Positions 9,833-20,815 of a stretch of 64,000 nt of DNA are shown here, piece by piece. Numbering within the stretch: the stretch's first letter is position 1; every line of letters starts with the position of its first letter. Position numbers and translations under genes: made by a program. Source of the DNA: Trichodelitschia bisporula (taxonomy: Eukaryota; Ascomycota; Dothideomycetes; Phaeotrichales; Phaeotrichaceae); contig ML996712.1 of assembly GCA_010356995.1 (NCBI GenBank), forward strand, positions 123,676-187,675, in the 5' to 3' direction. The notes beneath the pieces are model-generated. The model searched no databases. It was not told where the DNA came from and worked only from the letters and a program-made list of their open reading frames with translations.

Positions 9833-10957
9833 ATGACCACCCAAGAGTCCATCCGCCTACCCTACCCCTTTCCCCAAACCGCATTTGACACCCCCCGCCT
9901 CAGCCTCCGTGAATACCGCCACTCAGATGCCTACGCCCTGCACGCCATATTCTCCGACCCAGGCGTTATGAATTACTGGTAACGCAACCACCCCCTCCTT
10001 CCCTCACCAACCTCACCAACCCCCAGGTCAACTCCGCCTCATACAAGCACCGACCAAACGAAAGTCTGGCTCCGCAGGACCCTCGACTCGAGCAACAACG
10101 GCACAACTGACTTCATAATCACCCTCCGCGGCACGAACATTGCGATCGGCAAAGTTGGTCTCTGGCGGTTGCTTCCCGATCCTAGCACCCTCGGGTCCGA
10201 CCCCAACACCCTCTGCCCTACCCTTTCCTCACCCGAAGCGGGCGAGCTCGGCTTCATGCTCGGCCAGGAGTACACCCGGTACGGGTACATGAGCGAGGCC
10301 CTGGGCGTGCTGCTGCCGTATTACTTTGAGCGGTTAGGCTTAGTGCGCGTGATTGCAGATGTTGACCCGAGGAACCTGCCTGCGAGGTCATTGCTGGTTA
10401 AAGTGGGGTTTGAGGAGAAGGGGTACAGAAAGGAAACGTTTGTTGTGGGCGGGAGGTTAGTTGATAGTGTGGATTATGTGCTTGAGCGGCACGTGTGGCA
10501 GTTGAGGAGAGAGGAGGCGGCGGTGATGGAAAGGGAGAGGGAGCTGCTAGAGGAGTTAGAGAAGATGAAGGAGATAAGAGAGAAGGCGGAGATGGAAGAG
10601 ATGGGGCAGCGGGAAGAGGTGTTAGCAGAAGAGGAGAGGAAGCGGGAGAAGATGACGAAGCTGAGAGAGGAGATACTAGGGAAGAAGATGAGCTGGGCAG
10701 AATATTTCAGGGAGCAGCTAGAGAAGATGAAGTTGGAAGAGAATAAGAGGCGGGAGGAGAAGATGAAGCGGGAGGAGAAGATGAAGTGGGAGGAGACGAA
10801 GAGGCGGAAGGAGATGAAGAAGCGGAAGGAGAAGAGGAAGCCGGGAGAGAAGAGCGAGCCGGAAGAGAAGCAGGAACCGGAACAGAAGAGGGAGCCGGAG
10901 GAGAAGAGTGAGCTGGAAGAGAAGGGGTCGCCGGATGACGGCTGGACTTTGATCTAG
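9833..10957 (+). CDS. GNAT acetyltransferase (RimJ/RimL type) with long charged helical tail
   Basis: Exons 9833-9978 and 10027-10957; 358 aa. Residues ~15-205 follow the RimJ/RimL-like GNAT pattern: TPRLSLREYRHSDAYALHAI at the start, IAIGKVGLWR, GELGFMLGQEYTRYGYMSEA (the acetyl-CoA loop region) and NLPARSLLVKVGFEEKGYRK. The substrate of this branch cannot be predicted. From ~215 to the end the protein changes to ~140 residues made almost only of Glu, Lys, Arg and Met, then KPGEKSEPEEKQEPEQ-type repeats. The spacing suits a single alpha helix or coiled coil. This tail is far longer than in ordinary GNATs (~180-220 aa). It is in frame with no break, so it is part of the protein unless a splice site near 10500 removes it; I see no strong one. 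Confidence 0.85.
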
Positions 10958-11870
10958 TTCTACCTCCGTAGAGTCGTCGGCGTCTCGGGGTTATTCTTGG
11001 ATGCATCCTGTGGACAGGTGCATATATCCTTTCTGTTCGATAGACACATTCATCGTCATACCGGTTCATCGGCTCAATAGAATCCATCGCTTCATGCACG
11101 ACGTTGGCAAAACCTGTGATGGGAGCAAATGCACATTAACGTGCGAAGGCAATTGTGATCTTGAAGATTGAAGTACGGAGATGAAGAGAGGAAGAGAGTC
11201 AGAGACTTCCGAGATGCATATATACGATGCCAAGTATCCTCCTTTGCTCCTTCCTCCCATCATGAGCTCATTACATCATATCCCTTAGTGTGCCCCTTCC
11301 TGACATTGCAATGCTCCTTCCATGTCCATCTCACCGACCAGCATCGACATGACGTCAACTGATGGCGGGTATTCCTTCTTTTGCTATGGGCATGGCACTC
11401 CTCGCGCGGCTGAAGCGACAGTAGAAATGTACGACATAGTAGAATAGAAGCGAATGTGCGACCTTTGCTGACAGCTGATGGGGTCCGTCTGCCAATCTCC
11501 ATCATCGGCCAGTCAGTGTATCGCAATCTCAGCCTTCTCCGGGACCCACTCCGGTGCGACTGGATCGCCGGAGATGCCTCCGTCCCGAAGACATCACCCT
11601 CGAAGACATCACCAACCCGACATCGGCATCTCCTCAAACCACAGCCGATGCAACCTCGACACGTCACAGTTCCAAGCACACGAAAAAAACCTCATCAAAA
11701 AATAAAAGAATGCCGTGATATAAACAATCTACAAGAGTACCCTAACACCTAAAAATGCAACCCACGCATCGCCCTCCCTAGAGCAGCGCTACGAAATGCA
11801 CCCCATGCAGTAATAACACCGGGTATCCCATGCGCCCCACCTTCCCAAAAGCAACACCCCCAATTCCCAT
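10958..11870. other. intergenic between convergent genes, no supported gene
   Basis: About 0.9 kb. It contains a direct repeat of the type CCCTCGAAGACATCACC around 11586-11620. Short open frames on both strands have no domain. Confidence 0.4.
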
Positions 11871-13505
11871 CTACACCAGCACCCACGCACCCGCCACGGC
11901 CACAGCCACACCCCCCATCCCCACCCTAACCCTCTCCCCCCCACCCTTCTTCGCCCCCGTCCCCGCCCCAGGCGTCGCAGTCGGCATGCCCAGATCAAAC
12001 GTCGCCGTCCCCCCATTATCCAGCCCTCCCGTCCCAGTCGCTCCAGGCACCCCCACCCCAACCCCATTAACCATTACCGCGCCCGTGTGCGTCTGCTTCG
12101 CCTCCCCCGAGGCCGTCTTCGTAGCCCCAGGAATCTTGCCGGAGTCCGTGATTTCCTTAACTGACGAGCTAGAGACGTTGAATTTCGTCTGCGCGATCCC
12201 CACCGTCCCGCCGTCGATGTTGTACACCACGTACGCGCTGCGCAGGAACGTGTCGCCAAATAAGTTAGGCGCGCCCTGGGCGGGGAGAATGCCCCATCTA
12301 CACGCCGTTTTGCCGGAGCGGAAACGAGGCGGGGAAATCTTGGAGGGGAAGGGGAGGACGAATTGGCCGATTGTCGCGACAATGGTGGGCCCGTCGGAGT
12401 TGCCAAATTGGAAGTTGAAGGTTGCGGGGGAGGCGGCGAGGTCGCACGGGACGACGACGCCGTAGCGCGAGTTGTTGACTGCGCCGACGCCGGAGATAAT
12501 ATCCATCGCTATGTCGTTAGGGAGGTAGGTGAGCGTGGTGCCCGAGTCGAGGATGACGGGGATATCGAGGGCTTTGGCGTACTGGGCCTTTTTGGCGCCG
12601 CCGATGACGGCGATGTTGTCGAGGACGACGGTGAAGGAAGTTATGCTTTTGCTTATGGCGTCGGGTTGGATGGGGAGGATAGTGAGGTCGCCGGTGTATT
12701 TGGCGGTGTCGATGCCGCCGAAGAGGATGGAGCCGGTAGTTGATTCTGCCGGGGTGTTAGTTCTGGAGAGGGGAGATGGGAGGGAGGAACGCACCGAGAT
12801 CGTTGAGCCAGAGGCTATACGCCCGTGTGTTGATGTACTTTTGGCTCTTGAGCTTGCTGATGAGATTGGGATACGTGCGCCCGACTTGGCTGTAGATGGA
12901 TTCGCCCTGATCGAAGCCCACGCCCACAATCCCCTGGAACTCGCCCGACGTCTCCGGCTCGCTGGTCTGCTTCGCGAGGCCCATGGTCATATTTACAACG
13001 CTCACGTCGCCAATCGAAAACACGTCGGCGATGTAGTCGCCTACAATCTGCGTCTGGTCGACATAACTAATCTCGAACAGATCGGGAATTTGCTCGACGA
13101 AGGTTGATGACTGGGTGTCGTCGAATGCCCCGTTACCACACCGGTTGATTCCGTTCCTGCCACGACATGCCTGCGCTTCGACCCATGGTAACTGTACTCC
13201 CGTTAGCCCGAGTCCTGTCGCACGAACCCTGTACGCACCCATATGTCACTCGATCCCGTGTCCAGCTGTAACGAGAACGACTGCGGTGGCGTCCCTACGG
13301 TCGCATTCACGAGATATAGCAAATTGCTCTGAGCATTGTAGAGAGTGGCGGTTACGGAAGCGCCACGGCGGTTCAGTCTAGGATGCGGCGTAAAGGTCTC
13401 GCGGCGCGAGAAACTGAGGGATAAGACTTTTGGTGTTGAGGCGGCGGCGGTGAGGGCGCTGAATGACAGCCCCGCGGTCGCGTATACGAGTCCTCCCAGC
13501 AACAT
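11871..13505 (-). CDS. GPI-anchored pepsin-type aspartic protease (yapsin-like)
   Basis: Exons 13505-13239, 13191-12795 and 12745-11871; 512 aa, with introns of 47 and 49 nt. An N-terminal hydrophobic segment is a likely signal peptide, followed by a propeptide region (SRRETFTPHPRLNRRGAS). The first catalytic motif is LQLDTGSSDIW (Asp82) and the second ILDSGTTLTYLP (Asp288). Domain landmarks between them include FQGIVGVGFDQGE and TTGSILFGGIDTAKYTGDL. The C-terminus has a Ser/Thr/Gly-rich linker and then a short hydrophobic end (MGGVAVAVAGAWVLV), which fits GPI anchoring. The likely role is cleavage of proteins at the cell surface or wall. Family A1 membership is clear; substrate is not. Exon 1 ends exactly after DIW, a common intron position in fungal A1 genes as I recall. 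Confidence 0.93.
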
Positions 13506-15588
13506 GATAGGGAAGACTAGAGCGCGGGATTTGCGCGGGGAGCGAGGATGCGGAATACGGTTGCGGGAGCGGGCTGCGGGCGGTGTTTTAAGTTGATTGG
13601 AGGTGGGTAGGTTAAGGGCTGGAGGAGTGAGAGCGGAGAGAGTGGTGGGGGTGTTGGATGCAGATTAGGGAGAGCTGCGAGGTGAAGAGTAGAAGAAGAA
13701 AAGAGAAGACTTATTAGGTACAGAAATTATGGGGGCAAGTGAATGGGTTTGGGATGCTGTGATGTCAAGGAGAGGAGCGGAGAGGAGACCGACGCCTTTT
13801 TGTCGCCCTCAGCTCCTTCTGCCTGGGGGTGTTGGACTTCCTTCTCCCACTCGCCTGGCCGTGATGCGGCTGAGGGCCGAGGCGTCACGCCGCAACAGTG
13901 CGGCGTTAACGTTCTGTGCCTCAGCCCCAGTTCGGCAGCAGGCAGAGAGGGAGGGTGTTTCATGCTGGCCTCCTGCATTAGGCCGGTGGGTATTGCTTGG
14001 CTGGATTCGGGCCGTTCTTGCTTTGCTCCTTGAGGCATCGCGCAAATAGCAGGTCAAGCCCTGCGAGTTCCTGTGGGGGCTCAGCAGGTGTTGGCCCCCC
14101 TCTCCATGGTGAAGATCTCGAATCCTCTTACCATAATGTGCTCAATCTCCAGGAATCGTATTTTTGGTGACGGGCATCACCGGACAGGAGTTGCGAGGAT
14201 GCGAATTGATCATGGTATACCCGTATACCGTAGCAGCGTGACATATCGTTGTGTATATCCATCTGACATGTCGTTGTGGCTAGTAACCGCGGCAGCTCCC
14301 GTTGACTGTGTTCTCCACCTAACTTAGTGCAATGTGGTCGCAGCGTTCTAGATCTTCCCCCCCCCTATCCGCAGCCCTGTGCGCCACTTGAACTCGATGC
14401 AGGCTCAGTACGCATAAACAAAATTTGAAGTGATGCTTCCCATGACGATGCCGGGCGTATGATGTGTTTACGGAGGTAGACAACTGTATTTGTCAACTGC
14501 ACTTTGGCCGTCGAAACGAGCGCGAAGTCGGAGTGACCGAGCCAAATGAGTTCCGGGTCGATGGATGTAGCCCCAAGACTGATCCATCGAGGTCTGCTGT
14601 CAAAATAGAGGTTCCTCCGATACTTTGATGAGATCCCGATGACTTCCCGAGGGCAGGAGCCAGATCTGGACCAATTCTGCATTTGACGCGGAGCCGGAGC
14701 TCGTTGCATCTGGGGCCGTTGTTGTCCACGCCGCAGATGGCCTCGCGGTATCGTCGTGTAAGGACTGGAGGAGATTCGTGCTAGATGAGCGTGCTGAAAG
14801 AGGCCTCCTGATGCAGAGAGAACGATTCTAAGCATATAGAGGGACATATGACGGTTATGTGACCTTGACGATGATATCAATCGGATCTGGTGCACCTACC
14901 AGTAGTCTACCGGGCGTCGATCTTATAGAGCAACGATCAAGCAGTGACCAGTCTGTCACGCAGAGATATGTATCGGACGAGGCGTGGTCATAAAGAAGCA
15001 GCTTCTATTGTTCGTGGACGGATGTAGAACAGGCCCGCTGATCACTCCGAGAACCATTGCCTTTTGAAACTGGCGTCAGAAATGGCTCCACTTGACTGAA
15101 GCTATGTAACAGTGGACTCGGAACGTCCAAGTTCCGTCACAGCTGATATTGACCACAGGAAGGTCATTTCTCACAGTAAACGCACACATAGAACAGCAAT
15201 CGGACATGAGATCATCACCACAGCACGCTCTCTTCCTCAACAGCCCGCCCCAGGCGAACCCATCGATGAAAAGAAAAAAAGCAGACCATCAAAAATTAAG
15301 CCAGTGAGGCCCCCGAAGGAGACTCATACCAACACCTCTCCACGCTGTGCAATGCAGGAGGTCCTGGCAGGCTTCCGCATTCTTGAGCGCGGATAGCCCC
15401 AACAAGGTAAGTATGAAGAAGAAAAGAAGAGGAAGAGAGGAGGGAAGAGGGTGGTATTTATACTCCCCGCCGCGGAGCGCACGTGCCACCGCGCGCGCCA
15501 AGCATCAATGCACGCTATGCGGCCGGCCTCAACTCAAGCTCACGTCGACCTCAACTTCTCACCTCCCACACACCCCACCGACATCACC
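13506..15588. other. intergenic, no supported gene
   Basis: About 2.1 kb with only short, mutually overlapping frames. The longest, on the minus strand at 14365-14895, has no recognisable motif. The section 14050-15300 is more AT-rich than flanking genes. A near repeat (GACATATCGTTGTG and GACATGTCGTTGTG) sits around 14238-14280. The final ~200 bp are the likely promoter and leader of the RRM gene. Confidence 0.45.
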
Positions 15589-16370
15589 ATGGCCTCAAAC
15601 ACCGTCTACGTCAAGCGGCTCCCAGAGGACAAATCCGCCGCCACGCAATCCGCCCTCCTCACCGCCCTGCACACCGTCTTCTCCCACTTCGGCCCCGTGG
15701 TCGAAATCGTGACGAAACGATCCCTCCACCGCAAGGGCCAAGCCTTCGTCGTGTTCGAGAAAAGCGAAGATGCGGCCGAGGCAGTCCGCGCGTTGAATGG
15801 CTTCCCGATTGCGAGTAATGGGTGGCCGATGCAGTGTGAGCTGGCGAGGAGTGTGAGTGATGCGACGGTGGCTAGGAGTGGGGATGAGCAGGAGTTGGAG
15901 TTGCATAGAAGGAGGCGGTTGGCTGAGAAAGGTATTCCTTCCCCCTCCCACAGGGTTTTAAGAACAGAGACTAACGTGCCCCAGAACGCAAACAAGCCGC
16001 GCTCCTCCTCGCCGAAAAACAGCGCGCCGCCCCAACCGCCCCCGAACCCACCACCACCCGCACCATCAAGCCCTCTCGCGGCGCAGGTCTCAAGTCGACA
16101 GGCGGCGCCAACGCCGTCGTGCCCGATGAGTATCTGCCGCCGAACCGCACGCTGTTTGTTAGGGACGTACCGGAAGAGTACGATGTCGAGGCGCTGGCGG
16201 CGCTGTTTGGTCCCTTCGAGGGGTTCCGCGAAGCGCGCTTGGTGCCGGGGCGGAAGGGGATTGCGTTTATCGAGTATGAGGCGGAGGCGGGGGCGATTAG
16301 TGCGAAGGAGAATATGGCGGGGCGGCAGGTGGGGGATAAGGTGCTGAAGGTTACGTATCAGCGCCAGTGA
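15589..16370 (+). CDS. U1A/U2B''-type spliceosomal RRM protein
   Basis: Exons 15589-15931 and 15985-16370; 242 aa. Two RRMs flank a basic linker. RRM1 (~4-95) has RNP2 TVYVKRLP and RNP1 KGQAFVVFE, with the family's SHFGPVVEIVTKRSLHRKG. RRM2 (~165-242) has TLFVRDVPEEY, EGFREARLVPGRKGIAFIEY and a C-terminal VLKVTYQRQ. Both match the human U1A and U2B'' layout, including the LVPGR block of RRM2. These proteins bind stem-loops of U1 or U2 snRNA, the latter together with U2A'. Fungi often have one or two such genes (yeast Mud1 and Msl1), and sequence alone here does not say which snRNA it serves. The intron (53 nt) splits the linker start. The gene is convergent with VMA8, 160 bp away. Confidence 0.9.
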
Positions 16371-16530
16371 GGGGAGGGGAGAGGCGTATGGCGTTGGAGA
16401 ATCGATACCAAAAGAATAGTTGGACGTGTAGGGGATATTGAGGAGATGGAGGATTACATTAGGCACAGGCATTGTATATTACTCCCTACAGCCCAGGCCC
16501 TTGAACTCAAACAGCAAACCGCACGCTACG

Positions 16531-17502
16531 CTAGAAGATGACGTCCTCGTTCTCCCCCTCCCCAAGCACATCCTTCGTCTCGACTGCGCGATCTGCCTCG
16601 GCCGCGGCGCGGGCATCGTCGGCCTTGTCGAGACGCTCCTTCTCCGCGACCTGGGCGTCGCGCTCCTTTTTCGCCGACACCTTTTTCAGGCGGTAGAACT
16701 CCTCGCGGTCCAGCTCATCCAGTTCCGACATGATGTACTTGATGGTGTTTTCCGTGCGGGGGATAATGACGTACTCACTGCGGGCATTAGTCAGACTCGA
16801 GGAGCGCCGTAAGGAGCGGGACAACACACATAGCGTTAACTCTGCGATTCACAACCTTAATAACCTCATCCAAAATCACAAACGCCGTCTGCAAACTCGC
16901 CAACTCAACCAGGGTCTCCACAGCGCGGGCATACGTCTCGCGACACCGCTGCACCTGCTGCCCACCCTTGCCCAAGCCCGTAAGCTGGAAATCATTGTTC
17001 CCGTCAGTTTGGAAGGCCTCAAATCGCGGAAGCAGGACGCCGGAGACGTTTTCCTGGCGCGTGCGCACGCGGAACCGTGCCGACTTGGCGGATTCTTGAA
17101 TCTGGAAGCCGATGTCGCCGCCGACGGCGTAGGTTACTTCGGCGAGGGAGAAGGCGGCGATTTGCATTACGCGGCCCATTTTGCGCTTGGCTTCGTCGAT
17201 GCGGCGGGTTATTTCTGGGGGGGTTAGGGAGGGGAGGAGGATGAAGGGGGTGGTGGTGGTGTACCTCGGAAGCGCCTGGGATGGAGTTAGAAGGGAAGGA
17301 AGAGGAAGGGATAGGGATGGAGCGTACTTTGTGAGAGCTTCACTCTTTCGCTTGAGGAGATCATGTCCAGTTTGCGCGCCTTTGAGCTTGCTTTTCATCT
17401 GCCCCAGCATCTGGCGCGTGGGGAAGACGGACTCGCGAGCCTGGGAGGGGCGTTAGCGGGAGATGGGACGGGAGGGAGCTTACTCGCCGCTGAGCCGGAC
17501 AT
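16531..17502 (-). CDS. VMA8: V-type ATPase subunit D
   Basis: Exons 17502-17488, 17440-17328, 17275-17265, 17214-16830 and 16777-16531; 256 aa, the usual length. Subunit D is the central rotor shaft of the V1 sector that drives vacuolar and endosomal acidification. Conserved blocks are VFPTRQMLGQMKSKLKGAQT, LLKRKSEALTKRFREITRR, VTYAVGGDIGFQIQESAKSA, ENVSGVLLP, GKGGQQVQRCRETYARAVE and VIIPRTENTIKYIMSELDEL, ending in a charged coiled coil. Two points are unusual. Exon 3 is only 11 nt (GCGCTTCCGAG) and is needed to restore KRFREI. In intron 1 the good GT site (GTAAGC after 19 nt) breaks the frame, while a GC donor at 17487 (GCGAGT) keeps it, giving MSGSA|ARESVFPTRQ. I therefore propose a GC-AG intron; a sequence error there is the alternative. 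Confidence 0.9.
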
Positions 17503-18240
17503 GGTGAAAAGAGCTGAGGGTAACGGCTACAAAGGGTGTAGAGAGTGGAGAATGTACAATGAAACCAAGGCCAAAGAGTGAAGCTGTCAACTTGCACCGT
17601 GCAGCAGCTATCGCCGGCTATCAATGGTGTTGAGCTTGCTCGTCGCTAGCTCGGCGGGGCAGGTCCGTGCGAGTTGTGCGCTGAACGCCAAGCAGACTAG
17701 ATGTGCGCACTTGTGCCGGGTTATGTCATTTAAGCGCTAATGCAGCATTGCCCAGGCCGATACGCGTCAGTGCTCGGACCACCAACACTCAATTGTGAGA
17801 CTAACGAAGGCGCAACAAGGGTTCAATTGGAACTGCTAAGCGGTGAAGTCTCTCTCATTGCTCAGTCTGCCGCGCGTTTCTGCACACTGCACAATCACCC
17901 TTGCAAAGAACCCTTACGCCTGCTTCACCCCTTCCGAGTACGCCAATCAATGCTGGAGCAGGACGCGTTAGGCGCGGCGCTCGGGAACCGGCTCAGGCGT
18001 GGGTCGCCCGGCGTTTCTTCGTCTTCTCCTCTTTCGACTCCTCGCTCTTCGACTGTTATTCCTCCATCGTCCGACAGCAACGCCAGCTCTCGAAGGACCA
18101 GTTGGGCCTTTTCCCTCCCTTCGCGACCGTCTTCTTCCTCTTCGACACGCTCTCTTCGAATCGCTGGCGTCGTTTCCTCGGCCGCCGATCGGCTCGCGAC
18201 TTTCTTTCGCTCCAAGGGCTCGACGGGTGCCGCCGCCGCC
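17503..18240. promoter_or_regulatory. divergent promoter region between VMA8 and SYF1
   Basis: 738 bp between the two starts. On the plus strand the SYF1 frame stays open from an ATG at 17740, but the translated sequence up to 18240 is Ser/Arg/Pro-rich low complexity without family similarity, so I treat it as promoter and 5' leader. Confidence 0.5.
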
Positions 18241-20815
18241 ATGCCTGGTGAACTTCTGGCCGTTCAACCGCCCGCCACCCCATTGCCGGGCAGCACCACG
18301 CATCGGAAGCTTGCGATAGCCGTCAAGAAGCCTCGTTCCGAGCTCTACCTCGTTTCCGACAGCGATGCCGTTTACGAAACCGAAGTCGCGCGCAACCCGG
18401 GCAGCGTAAAGCCGTGGGTGGACTACGCGAACTACAAGCGTCGCTATGGATCGGTCCTGGAGCAGGCATTTGTGCTCGAGCGCGCCGTGACGAGCCTGCC
18501 TCGGTCTTACAAGCTGTGGAAGGCCTACCTCGAGCTGCGCCGTGCTCACCTCAAGGGCAAGAACCCGGCCAAGTTTGCGGCCCATTACATCAAGGTCAAT
18601 TCTCTGTTTGAGCGCGCGCTCGTACTGCTCAACAAGATGCCCGTCATCTGGGAGGCCTACCTGCAGCATCTGATGGAGCAGCCCATGGTGACGACGACGC
18701 GTCGCGCTTTCGATCGCGCGCTGCGGGCGCTTCCCGTTACGCAGCACGACCGGATCTGGGCGCTGTATCGTCCGTTCGCCGATACGGCTTCTGGAGAGAC
18801 GGCGGTGCGTATCTGGCGTCGATATGTGCAGCTGCACCCGCAGCACATGGAGGACTATATCGAGCTACTCATCGACATGCGGAAGTACACGGAGGCCGTG
18901 CGGCGCTACATGGAGATCCTGAACAATATCCGTTTCCACAGCAAAGTTGGCAAGGGCCCGTACGAGTTCTGGACCGAGATGATCAACCTTATTATCGATC
19001 ACGCCAAGGAGATTGAGACCGGGATTGACAGCGGGATCGACGTGGATGCGATCGTTCGCAGCGGACTCAACCGATTCCCCGACCAGCGCGGTGTGCTTTT
19101 CGCCGGACTTGCGCGCTACTGGATCAACCGTGGGAACTTTGAGAAGGCGCGCGATGTCTATGAAGAGGGCATCACGACGGTGATGACCGTGCGCGACTTT
19201 ACCGTCATTTTCGACGCCTACGCCGAGGCCGAGGAGGCGCTCATCGAGATCAAGATGCAGCAGGGTGCCGCGCGATCAGAAAAGGGCTCACTCGATGAAG
19301 ACGCAGACCGCGACGTGGATTTACGGATGATGAGCTTTGAGCAACTGATGAACCGTCGCCCATTTCTTGTTAATGATGTCATGCTTCGCCAGGATCCCCA
19401 CAACGTCACTGAATGGGAGAAGCGTGTGGCGCTTTGGGGCGACAACAAGAAGGAGGTCGTTCAGACGTACACGGACGCTATTGCCGCTATCCACCCTAAG
19501 AAGGCGAAAGGGAAGTTTCACGAACTTTGGCTCAACTACGCCAAGTTGTACGAAGACGGCGGTGACTTCACGACGGCACGCGTCATCTTCGATAAAGCAG
19601 TCAAGGTGCCGCTCAAGAACATTAACGACCTGGCTGAGGTGTGGTGCGCGTGGGCGGAGATGGAACTGCGCCACGAGGACATCGACAAGGCGCTCGAAGT
19701 CATGGCCAAGGCGACGCTCGCGCCGCCGAACTCTGCGGTAGACTTCTTCGACGACTCTTTATCGCCACAGCAGCGCGTGCACAAGAGCTGGAAGCTGTGG
19801 AGCTTCTACATCGACCTAATCGAATCGACATCGACGTTAGACGAGACGCGCAAGGCATACGAGCGCGTATTCGAGCTACGCATCGCGACGCCGCAAACGG
19901 TCGTTAACTACGCCAACCTGCTCGAGGAGAACGAGTACTTCGAAGAATGCTTCCGCATCTACGAGCGCGGCCTGCAACTCTTCAACTACCCCGTCGCCTT
20001 CGAGCTCTGGAACCTGTACCTCACCAAAGCCGTCGACCGCCACCTCGGCCTCGAGCGGCTCCGCGATCTTTTCGAGCAAGCGCTCGACGGGTGTCCCGCG
20101 CGCTTCTGCAAAGTCCTGTACATGATGTACGGCGAGCTGGAGGAAGAGCGCGGTCTCGCGCGCCACGCCATGCGGATTTACGAGCGGGCAACCCGGGCCG
20201 TCGCTGATGAGGACCGCTACGAAATGTTCAACTACTACATCACGAAGAGCGCGTCGAACTTTGGCCTACCGTCTACGCGCGCCATTTACGACCGCTCCCT
20301 CGCCATGCTCCCCGACGAACAGGCCAAGGTCATGTGCCTCAAGTGGGCGGAGATGGAGCGGCGGCTGGGCGAGATTGACCGTGCGCGCGCGATCTGGGCG
20401 CATGGGAGCCAGTTCTGCGATCCGCGCGTTGAGGCGGAGTATTGGTCCTCTTGGGAGCGCTTCGAGGTGCGGCATGGGAATGAGGAGACGTTTAAGGAGA
20501 TGTTGCGCATTAAGCGGAGTGTGCAGGCGAAGTTTAAGTATATCCTCCCTTTGATGATTTTGGTGCTGGGATGAGGCTAATGGACGCAGCACGGACGTCA
20601 ATTTCATCGCCACCCAGGCCATCATGCGCGCGCATGTCCAGGACCATGCCACCGGCGAAGCGGCGAGCGCGGAGAAGGTCGATGCCATGGCCGCCCTCGA
20701 GCGGCAAGCACGCGCGCCGGTGGGGTTCGTGGCTGCGACGGAGGGGAATGTGAATGGGAAGCGGGAGGAGGAGACGAGTGCTAATCCGGATGCGATTGAT
20801 CTGGATGTGGACTAG
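18241..20815 (+). CDS. SYF1: pre-mRNA splicing factor SYF1 (XAB2), HAT-repeat protein
   Basis: Exons 18241-20537 and 20590-20815; 840 aa. A chain of HAT (half-a-TPR) repeats fills most of the protein, with the family pattern W..Y...E and A R..YERA: examples are KLWKAYLELRRAHLKGKNP, VIWEAYLQHLMEQPMVTTTR and ARAIWAHGSQFCDPR. SYF1 is a scaffold of the Prp19/NTC complex in the activated spliceosome; the human homologue XAB2 also has roles in DNA repair. The C-terminal intron (20538-20589) is required: it turns a premature stop into AKFNTDVNFIATQAIMRAHV, a conserved SYF1 ending. The start at 18241 lies in a GCCGCCGCC-ATG context and gives a normal length. An in-frame ATG at 17740 would add 167 residues of low complexity. 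Confidence 0.93.

Noticed and set aside
14365-14895. 176-codon minus-strand frame
   Set aside because: No domain, composition like translated noncoding DNA, and no splice partners.
17740-18240. Start of SYF1 at 17740
   Set aside because: The added 167 residues are low complexity with no family similarity; 18241 gives a normal length and good start context.
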